From contig NZ_FCOG02000006.1 of assembly GCF_001544975.2 (NCBI RefSeq), positions 1-64,000 of the forward strand: a stretch of DNA of 64,000 bases. Reading direction: 5' to 3'. Origin of the DNA: Caballeronia arationis. Lineage in GTDB: Bacteria > Pseudomonadota > Gammaproteobacteria > Burkholderiales > Burkholderiaceae. Of this stretch, positions 9,170 to 18,589 are shown one piece after another (position 1 is the first letter of the stretch; the number at the start of each line of letters is the position of its first letter). A program made the position numbers and the translations under genes. The notes below the pieces were generated by a model. It saw nothing but the letters and a program-made list of their open reading frames with translations, made no database searches and was not told where the DNA came from.

Positions 9170-11482
9170 TCACGATCCGGTCTGCGCGGCCCGCGCCATC
9201 CCCCGCACGGTCACCGGCACGGCCTTGGCCGCCGGCACCTTGCTGCGCTTCGCGTGATGCGCGAGCGGAATCAGCGGGTTGCATTCCGGGTAATAGCCCA
9301 TCGCGCAGCCGGCCGGGATGTCGAAGGCGTGAACCCGCAGGCCGTCGATCTTCCGTCCGACGCCGTCGCCCGAGACGGTTGCGACCGTCACCGCTTCGTC
9401 TTCCGTGAGGCCGAGCCGCGTCATGTCGTCGCGATTCATCAGCAACACCTGTCGGGTATTGAAGACACCGCGAAAGCGATCGTCAAGGGAATAAACCGTC
9501 GTATTGAACTGGCTGTCGCCGCGCGTGGTCATGAGGCGCAGTGTGCGATCGCCGTCGAACGACATGTCGGGGTCCTCGCCCATGTCCGGCGGCGTGATGA
9601 AATTCGCCTTGCCGGTCTTCGTCTTCCATTCGCGCTTCGCCGCCGCGAGCGGCCGGTGAAAGCCGCCCGGCTGCGACATGCGCTGGTTGAAGTCGTTGAA
9701 CTGGTCGGGATAGGTCTTCTCGATGGCATCGCGCACGAGCGAATAGTCGCCGACCCACGCGTCCCAGTCGACCGAGCCGCTTGCGGGCGTCAGCGTCGCC
9801 TTCGCGAGTCCCGCGACGATCGCCGGCTCCGACAGCAGATGATCGCTCGCGGGCGCGGCGAAACCGCGTGACGCGTGGATGCACGCGGTGCTGTCCTCGA
9901 CAGTGACGATCTGCGCGCCTCCCGCCTGCCGGTCGACTTCGATTCGTCCAAGACACGGCAGCAAATAAGCCGCCCGCCCGTGCAGCAGATGACTGCGGTT
10001 CAGGTGCGTCGCGATCTGCACGGTGAGCGGCAGCTTTTTCCACGCGGGTTCGAGCACGCCGTGATCGGGCGTCGCGCGCGCAAAATTGCCGCCAAGGCAG
10101 ATGAACGCATCGACAGTGCCGTCGCGCACGCCTTCGCAGGCATCGACCGTGGTCATGCCGACATCGCGCGGCGGGTCGAAGCGATACATCTCGGCGAGCT
10201 TGTCGAGCGGCACGAGCGACGGCTTTTCCGTGATGCCCACCGTGCGCTGTCCCTGCACGTTCGAGTGTCCGCGAATCGGGCAGATGCCTGCGCCCGGCTT
10301 GCCGATGTTGCCGCGAAGCAGCATCAGGTTGGTGAGCATCTGCACGGCGAGCACGCCTTCACGGTGCTGCGTGATGCCCATGCCGTACAGGATCATGACA
10401 GCTTCCGACTTCGCGTAGTCGGTGGCGGCGGCTTCGAGCGCCGAGCGCGTGAGCCCGCTTTCCACTTCGATGTCGCGCCAGTTCGCGGATCGCATCGCGC
10501 CCGCAAAAGTGTCGAAGCCGTGCGTGTGCTCGGCGATGAACGCGGTGTCCAGTACGCGCGGTGCGCCTTCTTTTTGCGCACGGTCGTCGGCTTCGATCAG
10601 CGCCTTGCAGATGCCGGTGACGGCCGCGATGTCGCCTCCGATTTTCACCTGATGGTATTGCGTGCTGATGCAGGTCTCGTCAGGCGTCAGCATTTGTCCG
10701 GGCGACTGCGGATTCGCGAACGAAACAAGCCCGCGTTCCTTGACCGGATTGAACGTGACGATGCGCGCGTGACGCTTCCTCGCTTCCTGCAGCGGATGCA
10801 GCATGCGCGGGGCGTTGGTGCCGGTGTTGTGGCCGAAGAAGAAAAAGCAGTCGGTGTGCTGGAAGTCGTCGAGCGTCACGGTGCCCACGGGAACGCCGAT
10901 CGTTTCCGGCAGCGCCACCGACGTGCTCTCGTGACACATGTTCGAGCTGTCCGGCAGGTTGTTGGTGCCGTACATGCGCGCGAAGAGCTGGTACATGTAC
11001 GACGTTTCGAGCGACGCGCGGCCCGACGCATAGAACACGACGCGCTTCGGATCGAAGCCGCGCAACTGCGCGCCGATTTCGTCGAAGGCCTGCTGCCAGG
11101 GGATTGGCAGATAGCGGTCGGTGACGGCGTCGTAGCGCATCGGTTCGGTCAGGCGCCCTTGCGATTCGAGTTCGAAGTCGGTCCAGGCTTCGAGCGCGGC
11201 GAGCGTGTGATGCTGGAAGAATTCGGGCGTCGCGCGCTTGCTCGTGACTTCCCAGGCGGTTGCCTTCGCGCCGTTCTCGCAGAACTCGAAGAGATGGGGA
11301 TCGGCGGGCTTGGCCCACGAGCAGCTGACGCACGCGAAGCCGTCGGGCTTGTTCTGATGCATCAGGATGCGCGAGCCGTTCACGGCGACGTGCTCCTTCA
11401 GCAGGATCGACGCGACCGCTTTCGCGGAGCCCCAGCCGCCGGCCGGATGACTGTATTTCTCGATGCGCGGGAGCTTGCTCAT
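9170..11482 (-). CDS. FdhF/YdeP-family molybdopterin oxidoreductase, alpha subunit
   Basis: A 770-residue cytoplasmic member of the DMSO-reductase superfamily, in the branch of E. coli YdeP and 'oxidoreductase alpha subunit' proteins. Near the N-terminus SCSWAKP marks the family entry segment; the usual four-cysteine cluster motif of formate dehydrogenases is not present. SSNMCHESTS is at the position where formate dehydrogenases place their Mo-ligand Cys or Sec, so the ligand would be cysteine. Further motifs are FFFGHNTGTNAPRM, GKPGAGICPIRGHSNVQG and the C-terminal molybdopterin-binding LMNRDDMTRLGL. It stands alone, without a beta subunit or FdhD gene in view. Some relatives are linked to acid resistance or formate oxidation; the substrate here is unknown. 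Confidence 0.88.
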   Translation of the reverse strand: MSKLPRIEKYSHPAGGWGSAKAVASILLKEHVAVNGSRILMHQNKPDGFACVSCSWAKPADPHLFEFCENGAKATAWEVTSKRATPEFFQHHTLAALEAWTDFELESQGRLTEPMRYDAVTDRYLPIPWQQAFDEIGAQLRGFDPKRVVFYASGRASLETSYMYQLFARMYGTNNLPDSSNMCHESTSVALPETIGVPVGTVTLDDFQHTDCFFFFGHNTGTNAPRMLHPLQEARKRHARIVTFNPVKERGLVSFANPQSPGQMLTPDETCISTQYHQVKIGGDIAAVTGICKALIEADDRAQKEGAPRVLDTAFIAEHTHGFDTFAGAMRSANWRDIEVESGLTRSALEAAATDYAKSEAVMILYGMGITQHREGVLAVQMLTNLMLLRGNIGKPGAGICPIRGHSNVQGQRTVGITEKPSLVPLDKLAEMYRFDPPRDVGMTTVDACEGVRDGTVDAFICLGGNFARATPDHGVLEPAWKKLPLTVQIATHLNRSHLLHGRAAYLLPCLGRIEVDRQAGGAQIVTVEDSTACIHASRGFAAPASDHLLSEPAIVAGLAKATLTPASGSVDWDAWVGDYSLVRDAIEKTYPDQFNDFNQRMSQPGGFHRPLAAAKREWKTKTGKANFITPPDMGEDPDMSFDGDRTLRLMTTRGDSQFNTTVYSLDDRFRGVFNTRQVLLMNRDDMTRLGLTEDEAVTVATVSGDGVGRKIDGLRVHAFDIPAGCAMGYYPECNPLIPLAHHAKRSKVPAAKAVPVTVRGMARAAQTGS

Positions 11483-11570
11483 TGCGGGTTTTCTCCACGT
11501 GGATGCAGGGTTATCCGTGGATCAGCAATAAACAGACTCGGCGCGCGGCGCGTGAGGCGGTCAGGAAAAC

Positions 11571-11608
11571 GAAAGCCGCCGGCCCGCAGGAGCGGGGCGG
11601 CGGCTTTC
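11571..11608 (-). terminator. Intrinsic terminator after the two-helix membrane protein gene
   Basis: GAAAGCCGCC (11571-11580) pairs with GGCGGCTTTC (11599-11608), with an inner CCCGC/GCGGG stem. Read on the minus strand it is followed by CGTTTTCC, so it would end the transcript of the gene whose stop is at 11641. Confidence 0.7.
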
Positions 11609-11640
11609 AGTGGGCGACGGGCAGGCGTCCCGTCTGTTGC

Positions 11641-12135
11641 TCAGGTTTCCGTATTCCCCTCATCCACCGGCAACATCTTCGGCACGAAGGCTTCGGCGCG
11701 TTCGCGGATCGCGTCGATTTCGCCGGTCACGAAGGTCCGGTTGTCGGCGGCGAGGGCGCTCTGGTACGACGCGCCTTCCGGCACGCGATGCAACAGCGCG
11801 CGCAATTCGCCTTGCGTCGTCTGCTCGACGGGTTCGAAGTTGTAGAGCCTGAGCATCAGTTCCGCGCGCTCGTGGAGCACGAACAGACACCCGGCGAACA
11901 CCGCGACGCCCAGCACTTCCTGCGCGCCGAAGCGGAATTCGCCTGGCACCGGCGAGAACGGCAGCCACAGGATCACGGCGAGGCCGGCGAGCGCCAGCGC
12001 GATGGTCGCGTTGAGCAGGAGGCCGGTGCGCGCGACGATCCGGTCGCGTTCCGCGCGGAGCTGTCCTGCCGATTTCGGCACGAGAGCGGCGAGGGGTTTC
12101 TGTTGACGGAGTGCAGAGAACGGAAGGGCGGCCAT
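11641..12135 (-). CDS. Two-helix inner-membrane protein of unknown function
   Basis: A 164-residue protein that I do not recognise. A basic N-terminal segment is followed by two membrane helices (about 37-57 and 70-88) separated by a short loop, then a soluble C-terminal tail of about 75 residues rich in Glu and Arg. A GAGG-type ribosome site precedes the ATG at 12135. It is 108 bases downstream of the UdgX-family gene on the same strand, so it could share that gene's SOS-type promoter, and it ends at a clear terminator. No domain points to a function. Confidence 0.72.
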   Translation of the reverse strand: MAALPFSALRQQKPLAALVPKSAGQLRAERDRIVARTGLLLNATIALALAGLAVILWLPFSPVPGEFRFGAQEVLGVAVFAGCLFVLHERAELMLRLYNFEPVEQTTQGELRALLHRVPEGASYQSALAADNRTFVTGEIDAIRERAEAFVPKMLPVDEGNTET

Positions 12136-12243
12136 GTGAGCGGTATGCCTCGGGTAGCGGACGGTAACGATCGTATTAACGCCTCGCTTACAGGAACGTT
12201 GACGCGGGTTACGTCCTGTTGCACCTGAATCATCCGGAAAAAC

Positions 12244-13713
12244 TCACGCCTTGAACGGCGTCCTCACGCTGGCGGTGCCTTCGGCGATCTGGCTCGCGAA
12301 CACGAGCGCCTCGACGATCGTCCCGATCACTTCGTCGCGCACCTTCGGGTCCATCACGCGCAGCGCATACGTCGGATGATAGGTCGGCACGATGAGCCGT
12401 CCGCGATGCTCGATCGTCTTGCCGAGGTACTCCGAGAGCGCCGTGCGATGGCCCGTCAGCGACTTGAGCGCCGTCGCCCCGAGCGCGACGACGACTTTCG
12501 GCGCGATCCGCGTCAGTTCTTCGTCGAGCCAGTAGCGGCAGGCTTCGCGCTCGCGCTGCGCGGGCTGCTGCGGCAGGCGCTCCTTGCCTTGCGCTTCCCA
12601 TTTGAAGTGCTTGAGCGCGTTCGTCAGATAAAGCGACTCACGGGCAAGCCCCGCTTCCTCGATCGCCTGATCGAGCAGCTTGCCCGCCGGCCCGACGAAC
12701 GGCCGGCCCGCCAGGTCCTCCTGATCGCCCGGCTGCTCGCCGACCAGCATGATGCGCGCATCGGCGGGACCCGCGCCCGGAACGGGCTGCGTCGCGTTGC
12801 GCCAGAGCGCGCAGCGCTTGCAGCCGTCGAGCGAGACGGGCTTCGTCTTCAGCGACGGGCCGTCGAGCGGCTCCATGTCGATCGCGACTTCCATCTCCGG
12901 CGGCACATTGCGCGCGCGGCGGTCGCGGCGGGCGGCGGGATCGGCGCGGGCGATCAGCGTGGGATCGCTCTTCGCGTCCGGGCGGCTCTTCCAGTAGCGC
13001 ACCGGCATGTGCGACGCCATTTCCTTCGCGTGGGCGACGGCCGGCGCGAACGTGCTCTCGTAGTACGCGAGCCAGAGCGCTTCGATCGCGTCGCCGCTGA
13101 CCGCCTCGCCCGGCGACGCCAGTTCGGTCGGCTTCGGCTCCGGCTCGCTCGTGCGGTCGACGCGCAAGAGGGCGCCGTCCCAGAACGCCGCGCCGTGCGG
13201 GGTCGCGATCATCCAGGTGGCGCTGCCCATGCGCGTCGCGAAGCCGAGCGCGGCGTGCTCCAGCAAGTCGTGCACCGGCTCGAACCAGCTGATGAACTCG
13301 GGCGGCCCGAGCGACGGATCGCGATGCCGGAAACGCAGGAACTTCTGCATGCGCTCTTCTTCGGCGCGCACGTCGTCGATCATCCGGTTGAAGCGCTGGC
13401 CGTCGGGATCGCCGGCGGAAACGACCGCGCGATCGCCCTGCGTCCAGCGCCAGAGCACCTTGTAGAGGAACGGCCAGCGGTCGCGCACGCGACAGCACGC
13501 GGCCGTCTCCAGAAGCTCCAGAAAGCCGCGCGCGATCTTCACGGGTGGCGGCGCGCCCGGTTCGGCAGGCTCGGCGTCGAGCGTGCCGAACACCGTCGCG
13601 GATTCCGATGCCTCCCGCCACAGCAGCCCCTCGGGCGACACGCCGCGCGCGAGCAGATCGCGCGCGGCGCTGCGCCAGGAGGCAAATGAAGGTTCGATGA
13701 CGACGCTATTCAT
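12244..13713 (-). CDS. UdgX-family uracil-DNA glycosylase fused to an N-terminal DUF4130 domain
   Basis: 489 residues. Residues about 80-250 match DUF4130 (RFNRMIDDVRAEEERMQKFL and following). Residues about 290-475 are a family-4-like uracil-DNA glycosylase: Fe-S cysteines including KRCALWRNATQ, the active-site GEQPGDQEDLAGRPFVGPAG (Gly325 onward), LTNALKHFKW and the C-terminal PTYHPTYALR. In UdgX the KRRIH loop carries the histidine that bonds covalently to uracil; aligned here the loop reads KERLP, placing proline (about residue 381) where that histidine should be. It may thus act as an ordinary glycosylase or a non-covalent binder. A perfect LexA box lies 34 bases upstream, so it should be DNA-damage induced. 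The radical-SAM partner often found with DUF4130 is absent from this window. Confidence 0.88.
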   Translation of the reverse strand: MNSVVIEPSFASWRSAARDLLARGVSPEGLLWREASESATVFGTLDAEPAEPGAPPPVKIARGFLELLETAACCRVRDRWPFLYKVLWRWTQGDRAVVSAGDPDGQRFNRMIDDVRAEEERMQKFLRFRHRDPSLGPPEFISWFEPVHDLLEHAALGFATRMGSATWMIATPHGAAFWDGALLRVDRTSEPEPKPTELASPGEAVSGDAIEALWLAYYESTFAPAVAHAKEMASHMPVRYWKSRPDAKSDPTLIARADPAARRDRRARNVPPEMEVAIDMEPLDGPSLKTKPVSLDGCKRCALWRNATQPVPGAGPADARIMLVGEQPGDQEDLAGRPFVGPAGKLLDQAIEEAGLARESLYLTNALKHFKWEAQGKERLPQQPAQREREACRYWLDEELTRIAPKVVVALGATALKSLTGHRTALSEYLGKTIEHRGRLIVPTYHPTYALRVMDPKVRDEVIGTIVEALVFASQIAEGTASVRTPFKA

Positions 13714-13747
13714 CGGCTGGCGGGAGGTGAGTTGTTGGCTCGAAATA

Positions 13748-13763
13748 CTGTATATGCATACAG
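13748..13763. promoter_or_regulatory. LexA (SOS) box
   Basis: CTGTATATGCATACAG is a perfect 16-base palindrome that matches the LexA consensus CTGT-N8-ACAG exactly. It lies 34 bases before the start of the UdgX-family gene on the minus strand and 182 bases from the plus-strand glycosyltransferase start, so the DNA-repair gene is the natural target. No second box was noticed in the window. Confidence 0.85.
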
Positions 13764-13945
13764 TGATTCTAGCGATGCCAGCACCGTCGCCGCAACTTTT
13801 TTGGGATGATCCGGCCCCGTTGGAGTTTTTGTCCGCGCGCCGTCGCGATTATTTTGCGACAAGAAACGGTGGGAATGGCCATTGCTGTAAGCCGTGCATC
13901 GCGGCCGCCGGGGCGGCTCGCCGGACCATACGAACGGAGTCAACA

Positions 13946-14653
13946 ATGCTCGGCATCATCATTCCCGCCCATGACGAGGCGGCGCACATCGGGGAATGCG
14001 TGACAAGCGCATGGCGGGCCGCGAACCACCATCAGTTGCTAGGCGAGGAAGTGCGCGTGATCGTCGTGCTCGATACCTGCACCGACGACACCGGGGTAAT
14101 CGCCCGGTCGCTCGGCGCGGACGTGACGCACATCGATGCGCGCAACGTCGGCATCGCGCGTGCGCACGGCGCCGAACGGGCGCTCGCACTCGGCGCGCGC
14201 TGGCTCTCGTTCACCGACGCCGACACCGCCGTCGCGGACGACTGGCTCGTGCAGCAACTCGATTGCTGCGCTGATGCGGTGTGCGGCGTGGTCGGCGTGC
14301 GCGACTGGTCGCCACATATCGCCGCGGTGCGAGAGCATTTCGGCAATACCTATACCGACGCGGACGGGCATCGGCATATTCACGGCGCGAACCTCGGCGT
14401 GTCGGCGCATGCGTACCTGCGCGCGGGCGGTTTTCCGCCACTGGAATCGAGCGAGGATGTCGCGCTGGTGGAGGCGCTGATCGCGAGCGGGGCGTGCATC
14501 GAGTGGAGCGCGGCGCCGCGCGTGGTCACGAGCGCGCGCACGGATTTCCGCGCAAAGAAGGGGTTCGGTGCGACGCTGGCGGAAGTGGGCAGGCGATATT
14601 TCGGTGCGGTGCCCGCGCCAGTTGGGGCGGAACCGGCGGTGCTCGCGGCTTAG
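13946..14653 (+). CDS. Family 2 glycosyltransferase
   Basis: A 235-residue GT2-type enzyme with a nucleotide-sugar-binding GT-A fold: IIIPAHDEAAHIGEC at the N-terminus, VVLDTCTDDT, then the metal-binding DxD in SFTDADTAV, and the acceptor-side HGANLGVSAHAYLRAGGF. No membrane segment is seen, so it is probably cytoplasmic or peripheral. The ATG at 13946 is preceded by CGGAGT; the frame is open further upstream but runs through the LexA-box region and lacks family similarity. It is a single gene converging on mocA. Sugar donor and acceptor are unknown. Confidence 0.82.
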   Translation: MLGIIIPAHDEAAHIGECVTSAWRAANHHQLLGEEVRVIVVLDTCTDDTGVIARSLGADVTHIDARNVGIARAHGAERALALGARWLSFTDADTAVADDWLVQQLDCCADAVCGVVGVRDWSPHIAAVREHFGNTYTDADGHRHIHGANLGVSAHAYLRAGGFPPLESSEDVALVEALIASGACIEWSAAPRVVTSARTDFRAKKGFGATLAEVGRRYFGAVPAPVGAEPAVLAA

Positions 14654-14683
14654 GCCGTTCGCCGGTCGCATGGCCGTAGCGGC

Positions 14684-15271
14684 CTATCGTCCCGACAAAT
14701 CCGCCGGGAAATCCACGTCCCGCAGGATATTCGGATCGTCGACATCGATCCGCCGCACCGGATTGAGCGCGAGAAGCGAGCGCGCGCCCGCGTCGCCGTC
14801 GAGCGTGCCGAGCGCCTCGCGGTGTGCGCGGCCGAAGCCGACCGGATGCCCGCGCTCGCCGCGATAATACGGCGCGACGAGCGATGTCCCGCCGTCGAGC
14901 GCGCGCGCCACTGCTTCGATCGTCTGCGCTTCGATCCACGGCATGTCGCCAAGCGCGACGAGCCAGCCTTCCGCGTCGGACCTCGCCCGTACGCCGGCCG
15001 CGAGCGTCGCGCCCATGCCGCGCTCGGCATCGATCACGAAGATCACGTCGCAGCCGGCTTCGTTCAGCACGTCGGCGAGTTTTTCGGCGCCGGGCCTGAC
15101 CACCGCGACCACCTGTTCGACCACCGACAGCAGCCGCCGCGCCGACTGGAACACGACCGGCGTGCCATTAGGGAGAGGCGCAAGCAGCTTGTTATGGATA
15201 CCGGACGGATCGAAGCGAGTGCCGAGACCGGCGGCGAGCAGGATGCCGGTCGCGTTCGATGAATAGGTCAT
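14684..15271 (-). CDS. mocA: Molybdenum cofactor cytidylyltransferase
   Basis: A 195-residue nucleotidyltransferase of the MobA/MocA fold. It has the NTP-binding LLAAGLGTRFD loop, NKLLAPL, the metal-binding GDMPWI and a GHPVGF segment, as in MocA. MocA adds CMP to molybdopterin to make the cytosine-dinucleotide form of the cofactor used by xanthine-oxidase-family enzymes. It lies 89 bases after paoC on the same strand, so an operon paoA-paoB-paoC-mocA is likely and explains its role. A separate XdhC/PaoD-type insertion chaperone is not seen here. The start at 15271 begins right before the nucleotide-binding loop, as in the family. Confidence 0.88.
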   Translation of the reverse strand: MTYSSNATGILLAAGLGTRFDPSGIHNKLLAPLPNGTPVVFQSARRLLSVVEQVVAVVRPGAEKLADVLNEAGCDVIFVIDAERGMGATLAAGVRARSDAEGWLVALGDMPWIEAQTIEAVARALDGGTSLVAPYYRGERGHPVGFGRAHREALGTLDGDAGARSLLALNPVRRIDVDDPNILRDVDFPADLSGR

Positions 15272-15360
15272 GGCCGGTCGTCCACGTTGAGGGATGCGTC
15301 GATTGTGCAGTGCGTCGAAGAGGGTCGCAAGGGAGCGCCCGCATGCGCGCCCCTTCGAGG

Positions 15361-17583
15361 TCATACCATCGGCTTTGGCAAGACTTCGTCGAGCGTCACT
15401 GGCAGATCGCGCACGCGCACGCCGGTTGCGTGATACACCGCGTTCGCGATCGCCCCCGACACGCCCGTGATCCCGATCTCGCCGATTCCCCGCGCGCCGA
15501 GCGGATTGATGTGCGGATCGGGCGGACCGACGAACGAAATGTCGAGTTCGCCGATGTCGGCATTCACCGGCACGTGATACTCGGCGAGATTCGCGTTCGT
15601 ATAGCGGCCGTAGCGCGCGTCGAGATCGCTTTTCTCCAGCAGCGCCGAGCCGATGCCCCACACGATGCCGCCCATCAGCTGGCTGTGCGCGGTCTTCGCG
15701 TTCAGCAGCGTGCCGACGTCGTACACGCCGACGATGCGTGCCACCCGGATCGTGCCGAGATCTTCATCGACGTGCACTTCCGCGAACACCGCGCCGAACG
15801 AGTGAAACGAGTACTGCTGCTTCTCGTTGCCCGGCTTGACGGTCGCCGTCGCTTCGATCGGCCGGCCGCCGTTGCGCGCGATGATCGCCGCCGCCGGATC
15901 GCGCTTCGCAGGCGTCGTGCGGCTGACGACCCAGCCGTTGTCGACCGTCACGTCGTCGCGCGACATGCCGGCGAGCGGCGAGCCCGCATCCGCGAGCGCC
16001 ATCGCGATCAGCTGGTCGCGGGCCTGCATCGCCGCCGCCTGCACCGCCGGCGACACGCTCGCGGCCGACTGCGATCCGCCCGACACCGGCGCTTTCGGCA
16101 ACGACGAATCGCCGAGCGCGAAGCGCACGTTCTCGGGCGCGAAGCCGAGCGTGTCGGCGGCGACCTGCGTCATCACCGTGTAGGTGCCGGTGCCGAGATC
16201 CTGCGTGCCCGAGGCGACCATCGCGGTGCCGTCGGGCAGGATGCGCGCGATCGCGGAGGCCTCGCTGCGGTTCGCCGGGTAGGTCGCGGTGGCGACGCCC
16301 ATGCCGATCAGCGTGTGACCGTCGCGCATCGAACGCGGCTTCGGGTTGCGCCGCGCCCAGCCGAATTTCTCGGCGCCGGACTGGTAGCACTCCCGCAGCG
16401 CCTTGCTCGACCACGGCTTCTTTTCCTGCGGCTCGTTTTCCGCGTAGTTCTTCAGGCGAAACGCGAGCGGGTCCATGCGCAACTGATACGCCATCTCGTC
16501 CATCGCGGATTCGAGCGCGAACGAGCCGCTCGTCTCGCCGGGCGCACGCGTGAAGGTCGGCGTGCCGATGTCGAGCTTGACGAGCCGGTGCGACGTCGAC
16601 TGGTTCGGCACCGCGTACATCATCCGCGAGACGATCGCGGAGGTTTCGGTCCAGTCCTCGAAGGTCGAGGTGGTCGAGATCGAGTCGTGGCGCATGCCGG
16701 TGAGCGTGCCGTCCTCGCGCGCGGCCACCTGGATGCGCTGCTCGGTGAACGGCCGGTTGCCGATGATGCCCCACATCTGCGGACGTTCGAGCACGAGCCG
16801 CACGGGGCGCCCGGTCTGCTTCGCGGCCATCGCGGCGAGCACGACGTGCGACCACACCGAGCCCTTGCAGCCGAAGCCGCCGCCGACGAACGGGCAGATC
16901 ACCCGCACGTTCGCTTCCGGAATCCCGAGGATCTTCGACACCGCGCTCTTCGCGCCTGACACGCCTTGCGTGGCGTCGTAGAGCGTGAGATTCGGGCCGT
17001 CCCAGCGCGCGAGCGTCGCGTGCGGCTCCATCGGATTGTGATGCTCGTAAGGCGTCGTGTAGACGGCATCGAGCCGCGTCGGACCCTGGCTCAGACCGGC
17101 ATCGGCGTCGCCGCGCGAGGTGTTCACCGGGCGGTTGTTCATCTTCTGCGGCGAGTAGGCGGAAGCCTTCGCGCGCTCGAAGTCCGCGTTCGGCGCGGCG
17201 GCTTCGTAGCGCACCTGCACGTGGCGTGCGGCATCGACGGCGCGTTCCCGCGTATCCGCGACCACGACGGCCACCGGCTCGCCGCTGTAGCGCACGTCGC
17301 TGGTCTGCAGGAGCGTGAGCTTGCGCACGGCGGGCGGCTGCGCGTCGGGGTTGCCGCCGTTCGGCAGCCGCATCGCCGTCTGGTAAGTCATGACGAGCAG
17401 CACGCCCGGCATTGCCTGTGCGCCGGATATCTCGATCGACGCGATCCGGCCTTTCGCAATCGTGCTCGTCACGATGACTGCGTGCGCGAGCATCGACTCG
17501 GGGTTGTCGGCCGAATAGCGGGCCTGGCCGGTGACTTTGAGCACGCCGTCGGTGCGGTCGAGCGGTTTTCCGATGACGCTCAT
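15361..17583 (-). CDS. paoC: Periplasmic aldehyde oxidoreductase, molybdenum-binding subunit
   Basis: A 740-residue xanthine-oxidase-family large subunit, close to E. coli PaoC. It carries the aldehyde-oxidase a/b hammerhead domain (about 15-125) and the two molybdopterin-binding domains, with [24 protein letters not shown] and the C-terminal [16 protein letters not shown] that supplies the catalytic glutamate. It should oxidise aldehydes, probably aromatic ones, to acids in the periplasm. It has no signal peptide itself, as expected if it travels through the Tat system folded together with PaoA. Its ATG overlaps the stop of paoB (ATGA), which indicates translational coupling. Confidence 0.92.
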   Translation of the reverse strand: MSVIGKPLDRTDGVLKVTGQARYSADNPESMLAHAVIVTSTIAKGRIASIEISGAQAMPGVLLVMTYQTAMRLPNGGNPDAQPPAVRKLTLLQTSDVRYSGEPVAVVVADTRERAVDAARHVQVRYEAAAPNADFERAKASAYSPQKMNNRPVNTSRGDADAGLSQGPTRLDAVYTTPYEHHNPMEPHATLARWDGPNLTLYDATQGVSGAKSAVSKILGIPEANVRVICPFVGGGFGCKGSVWSHVVLAAMAAKQTGRPVRLVLERPQMWGIIGNRPFTEQRIQVAAREDGTLTGMRHDSISTTSTFEDWTETSAIVSRMMYAVPNQSTSHRLVKLDIGTPTFTRAPGETSGSFALESAMDEMAYQLRMDPLAFRLKNYAENEPQEKKPWSSKALRECYQSGAEKFGWARRNPKPRSMRDGHTLIGMGVATATYPANRSEASAIARILPDGTAMVASGTQDLGTGTYTVMTQVAADTLGFAPENVRFALGDSSLPKAPVSGGSQSAASVSPAVQAAAMQARDQLIAMALADAGSPLAGMSRDDVTVDNGWVVSRTTPAKRDPAAAIIARNGGRPIEATATVKPGNEKQQYSFHSFGAVFAEVHVDEDLGTIRVARIVGVYDVGTLLNAKTAHSQLMGGIVWGIGSALLEKSDLDARYGRYTNANLAEYHVPVNADIGELDISFVGPPDPHINPLGARGIGEIGITGVSGAIANAVYHATGVRVRDLPVTLDEVLPKPMV

Positions 17584-18581
17584 GCTGCACCTCCTGCCTG
17601 CGCTCCGGCTTGTTCGACCGCGCGCACGATCGCCCGCTGCGCGAGTTCGACCTTGAACGCGTTGTCGCGATACGGCTTCGCACCGCGCACCGCGAGCGCG
17701 GCCGCGCTTTGCAGCGTCGCGCGGGAGAGCGGCTTGCCGGCGAGCATCTGTTCCGCCTCGCTCGCGCGCCACGGCTTGTGCGCGACGCCGCCGAGCGCGA
17801 TGCGCGCTGTCTTTACGGTGTCGCCGTCCATTTCCAGCGCGGCCGCGACCGAAACCAGCGCGAACGCGTAGCTCGCGCGGTCGCGCACTTTCAGGTATTT
17901 CGCGTGCTGCGCGAAGCGCGACGGCGGCAGATCGACGGCCGTGATGAGTTCGCCCGGCTGCAGCGTCGTGTCGAGTTCGGGCCGCTCGCCCGGCAGGCGA
18001 TGGAATTCAGCGATCGGAATCGCGCGCTCGCCTCTCGGGCCGGACACGCGCACGACGGCTTCGAGCGCCGCCAGCGCGACGCTCATGTCGGACGGATTGG
18101 TCGCGATGCACTGCGCGCTTGCGCCGAGGATCGCGTGGATGCGGTTGTTGCCTTCCAGCGCGGCGCAGCCGCTGCCGGGCGTGCGCTTGTTGCACTGGGG
18201 AAAACCGGTGTCGTAGAAGTAATAGCAGCGCGTGCGCTGCATCAGGTTGCCGCCGACGGTCGCCATGTTGCGCAGTTGCGCCGACGCGCCCGCCAGAAAC
18301 GCCTGCGACAGCAGCGGGTAGCGCTCCCGCACCCATGCGTGATTGGCTGCGTCGCTGTTGCGGGCGAGCGCGCCGATGCGCAGTCCGCCGTCGGGCAGGG
18401 GCGTGATCCGGTCCATGCCGTCGATATGCGTGATGTCGACGAGCTTCACCGGCCGCGCGACGCCGCCCTTCATCAGGTCGAGCAGGTTGGTGCCGCCGCC
18501 GATGAACACCACGCCCGGCTGGCTAGCCGAGCGGATTGCCGCGGCCGCGTCGGGCGCGCGTTCGTAGGAGATCGCATCCAT
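17580..18581 (-). CDS. paoB: Periplasmic aldehyde oxidoreductase, FAD-binding subunit
   Basis: 333 residues. The N-terminal half has the FAD-binding [14 protein letters not shown] and [13 protein letters not shown]; the C-terminal CO-dehydrogenase flavoprotein domain follows. Between them lies a cysteine-bearing insertion ([11 protein letters not shown], with nearby RC and AQC) that in E. coli PaoB binds an extra [4Fe-4S] cluster; all candidate ligands are present here. The ATG at 18581 has AGGAG upstream. The gene starts 8 bases after paoA ends and overlaps paoC, so the three subunits are made together. Confidence 0.92.
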   Translation of the reverse strand: MDAISYERAPDAAAAIRSASQPGVVFIGGGTNLLDLMKGGVARPVKLVDITHIDGMDRITPLPDGGLRIGALARNSDAANHAWVRERYPLLSQAFLAGASAQLRNMATVGGNLMQRTRCYYFYDTGFPQCNKRTPGSGCAALEGNNRIHAILGASAQCIATNPSDMSVALAALEAVVRVSGPRGERAIPIAEFHRLPGERPELDTTLQPGELITAVDLPPSRFAQHAKYLKVRDRASYAFALVSVAAALEMDGDTVKTARIALGGVAHKPWRASEAEQMLAGKPLSRATLQSAAALAVRGAKPYRDNAFKVELAQRAIVRAVEQAGAQAGGAA

Positions 18582-18589
18582 GTCGTCTC

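Noticed and set aside
9875-11845. 656-codon plus-strand frame opposite the molybdopterin oxidoreductase
   Set aside because: No family motifs, strongly Arg-rich, and the minus-strand gene carries clear conserved motifs.
12244-13713. Radical-SAM partner usually linked to DUF4130
   Set aside because: Looked for on both sides; neighbours are a membrane protein and a glycosyltransferase, so the partner is not in this window.
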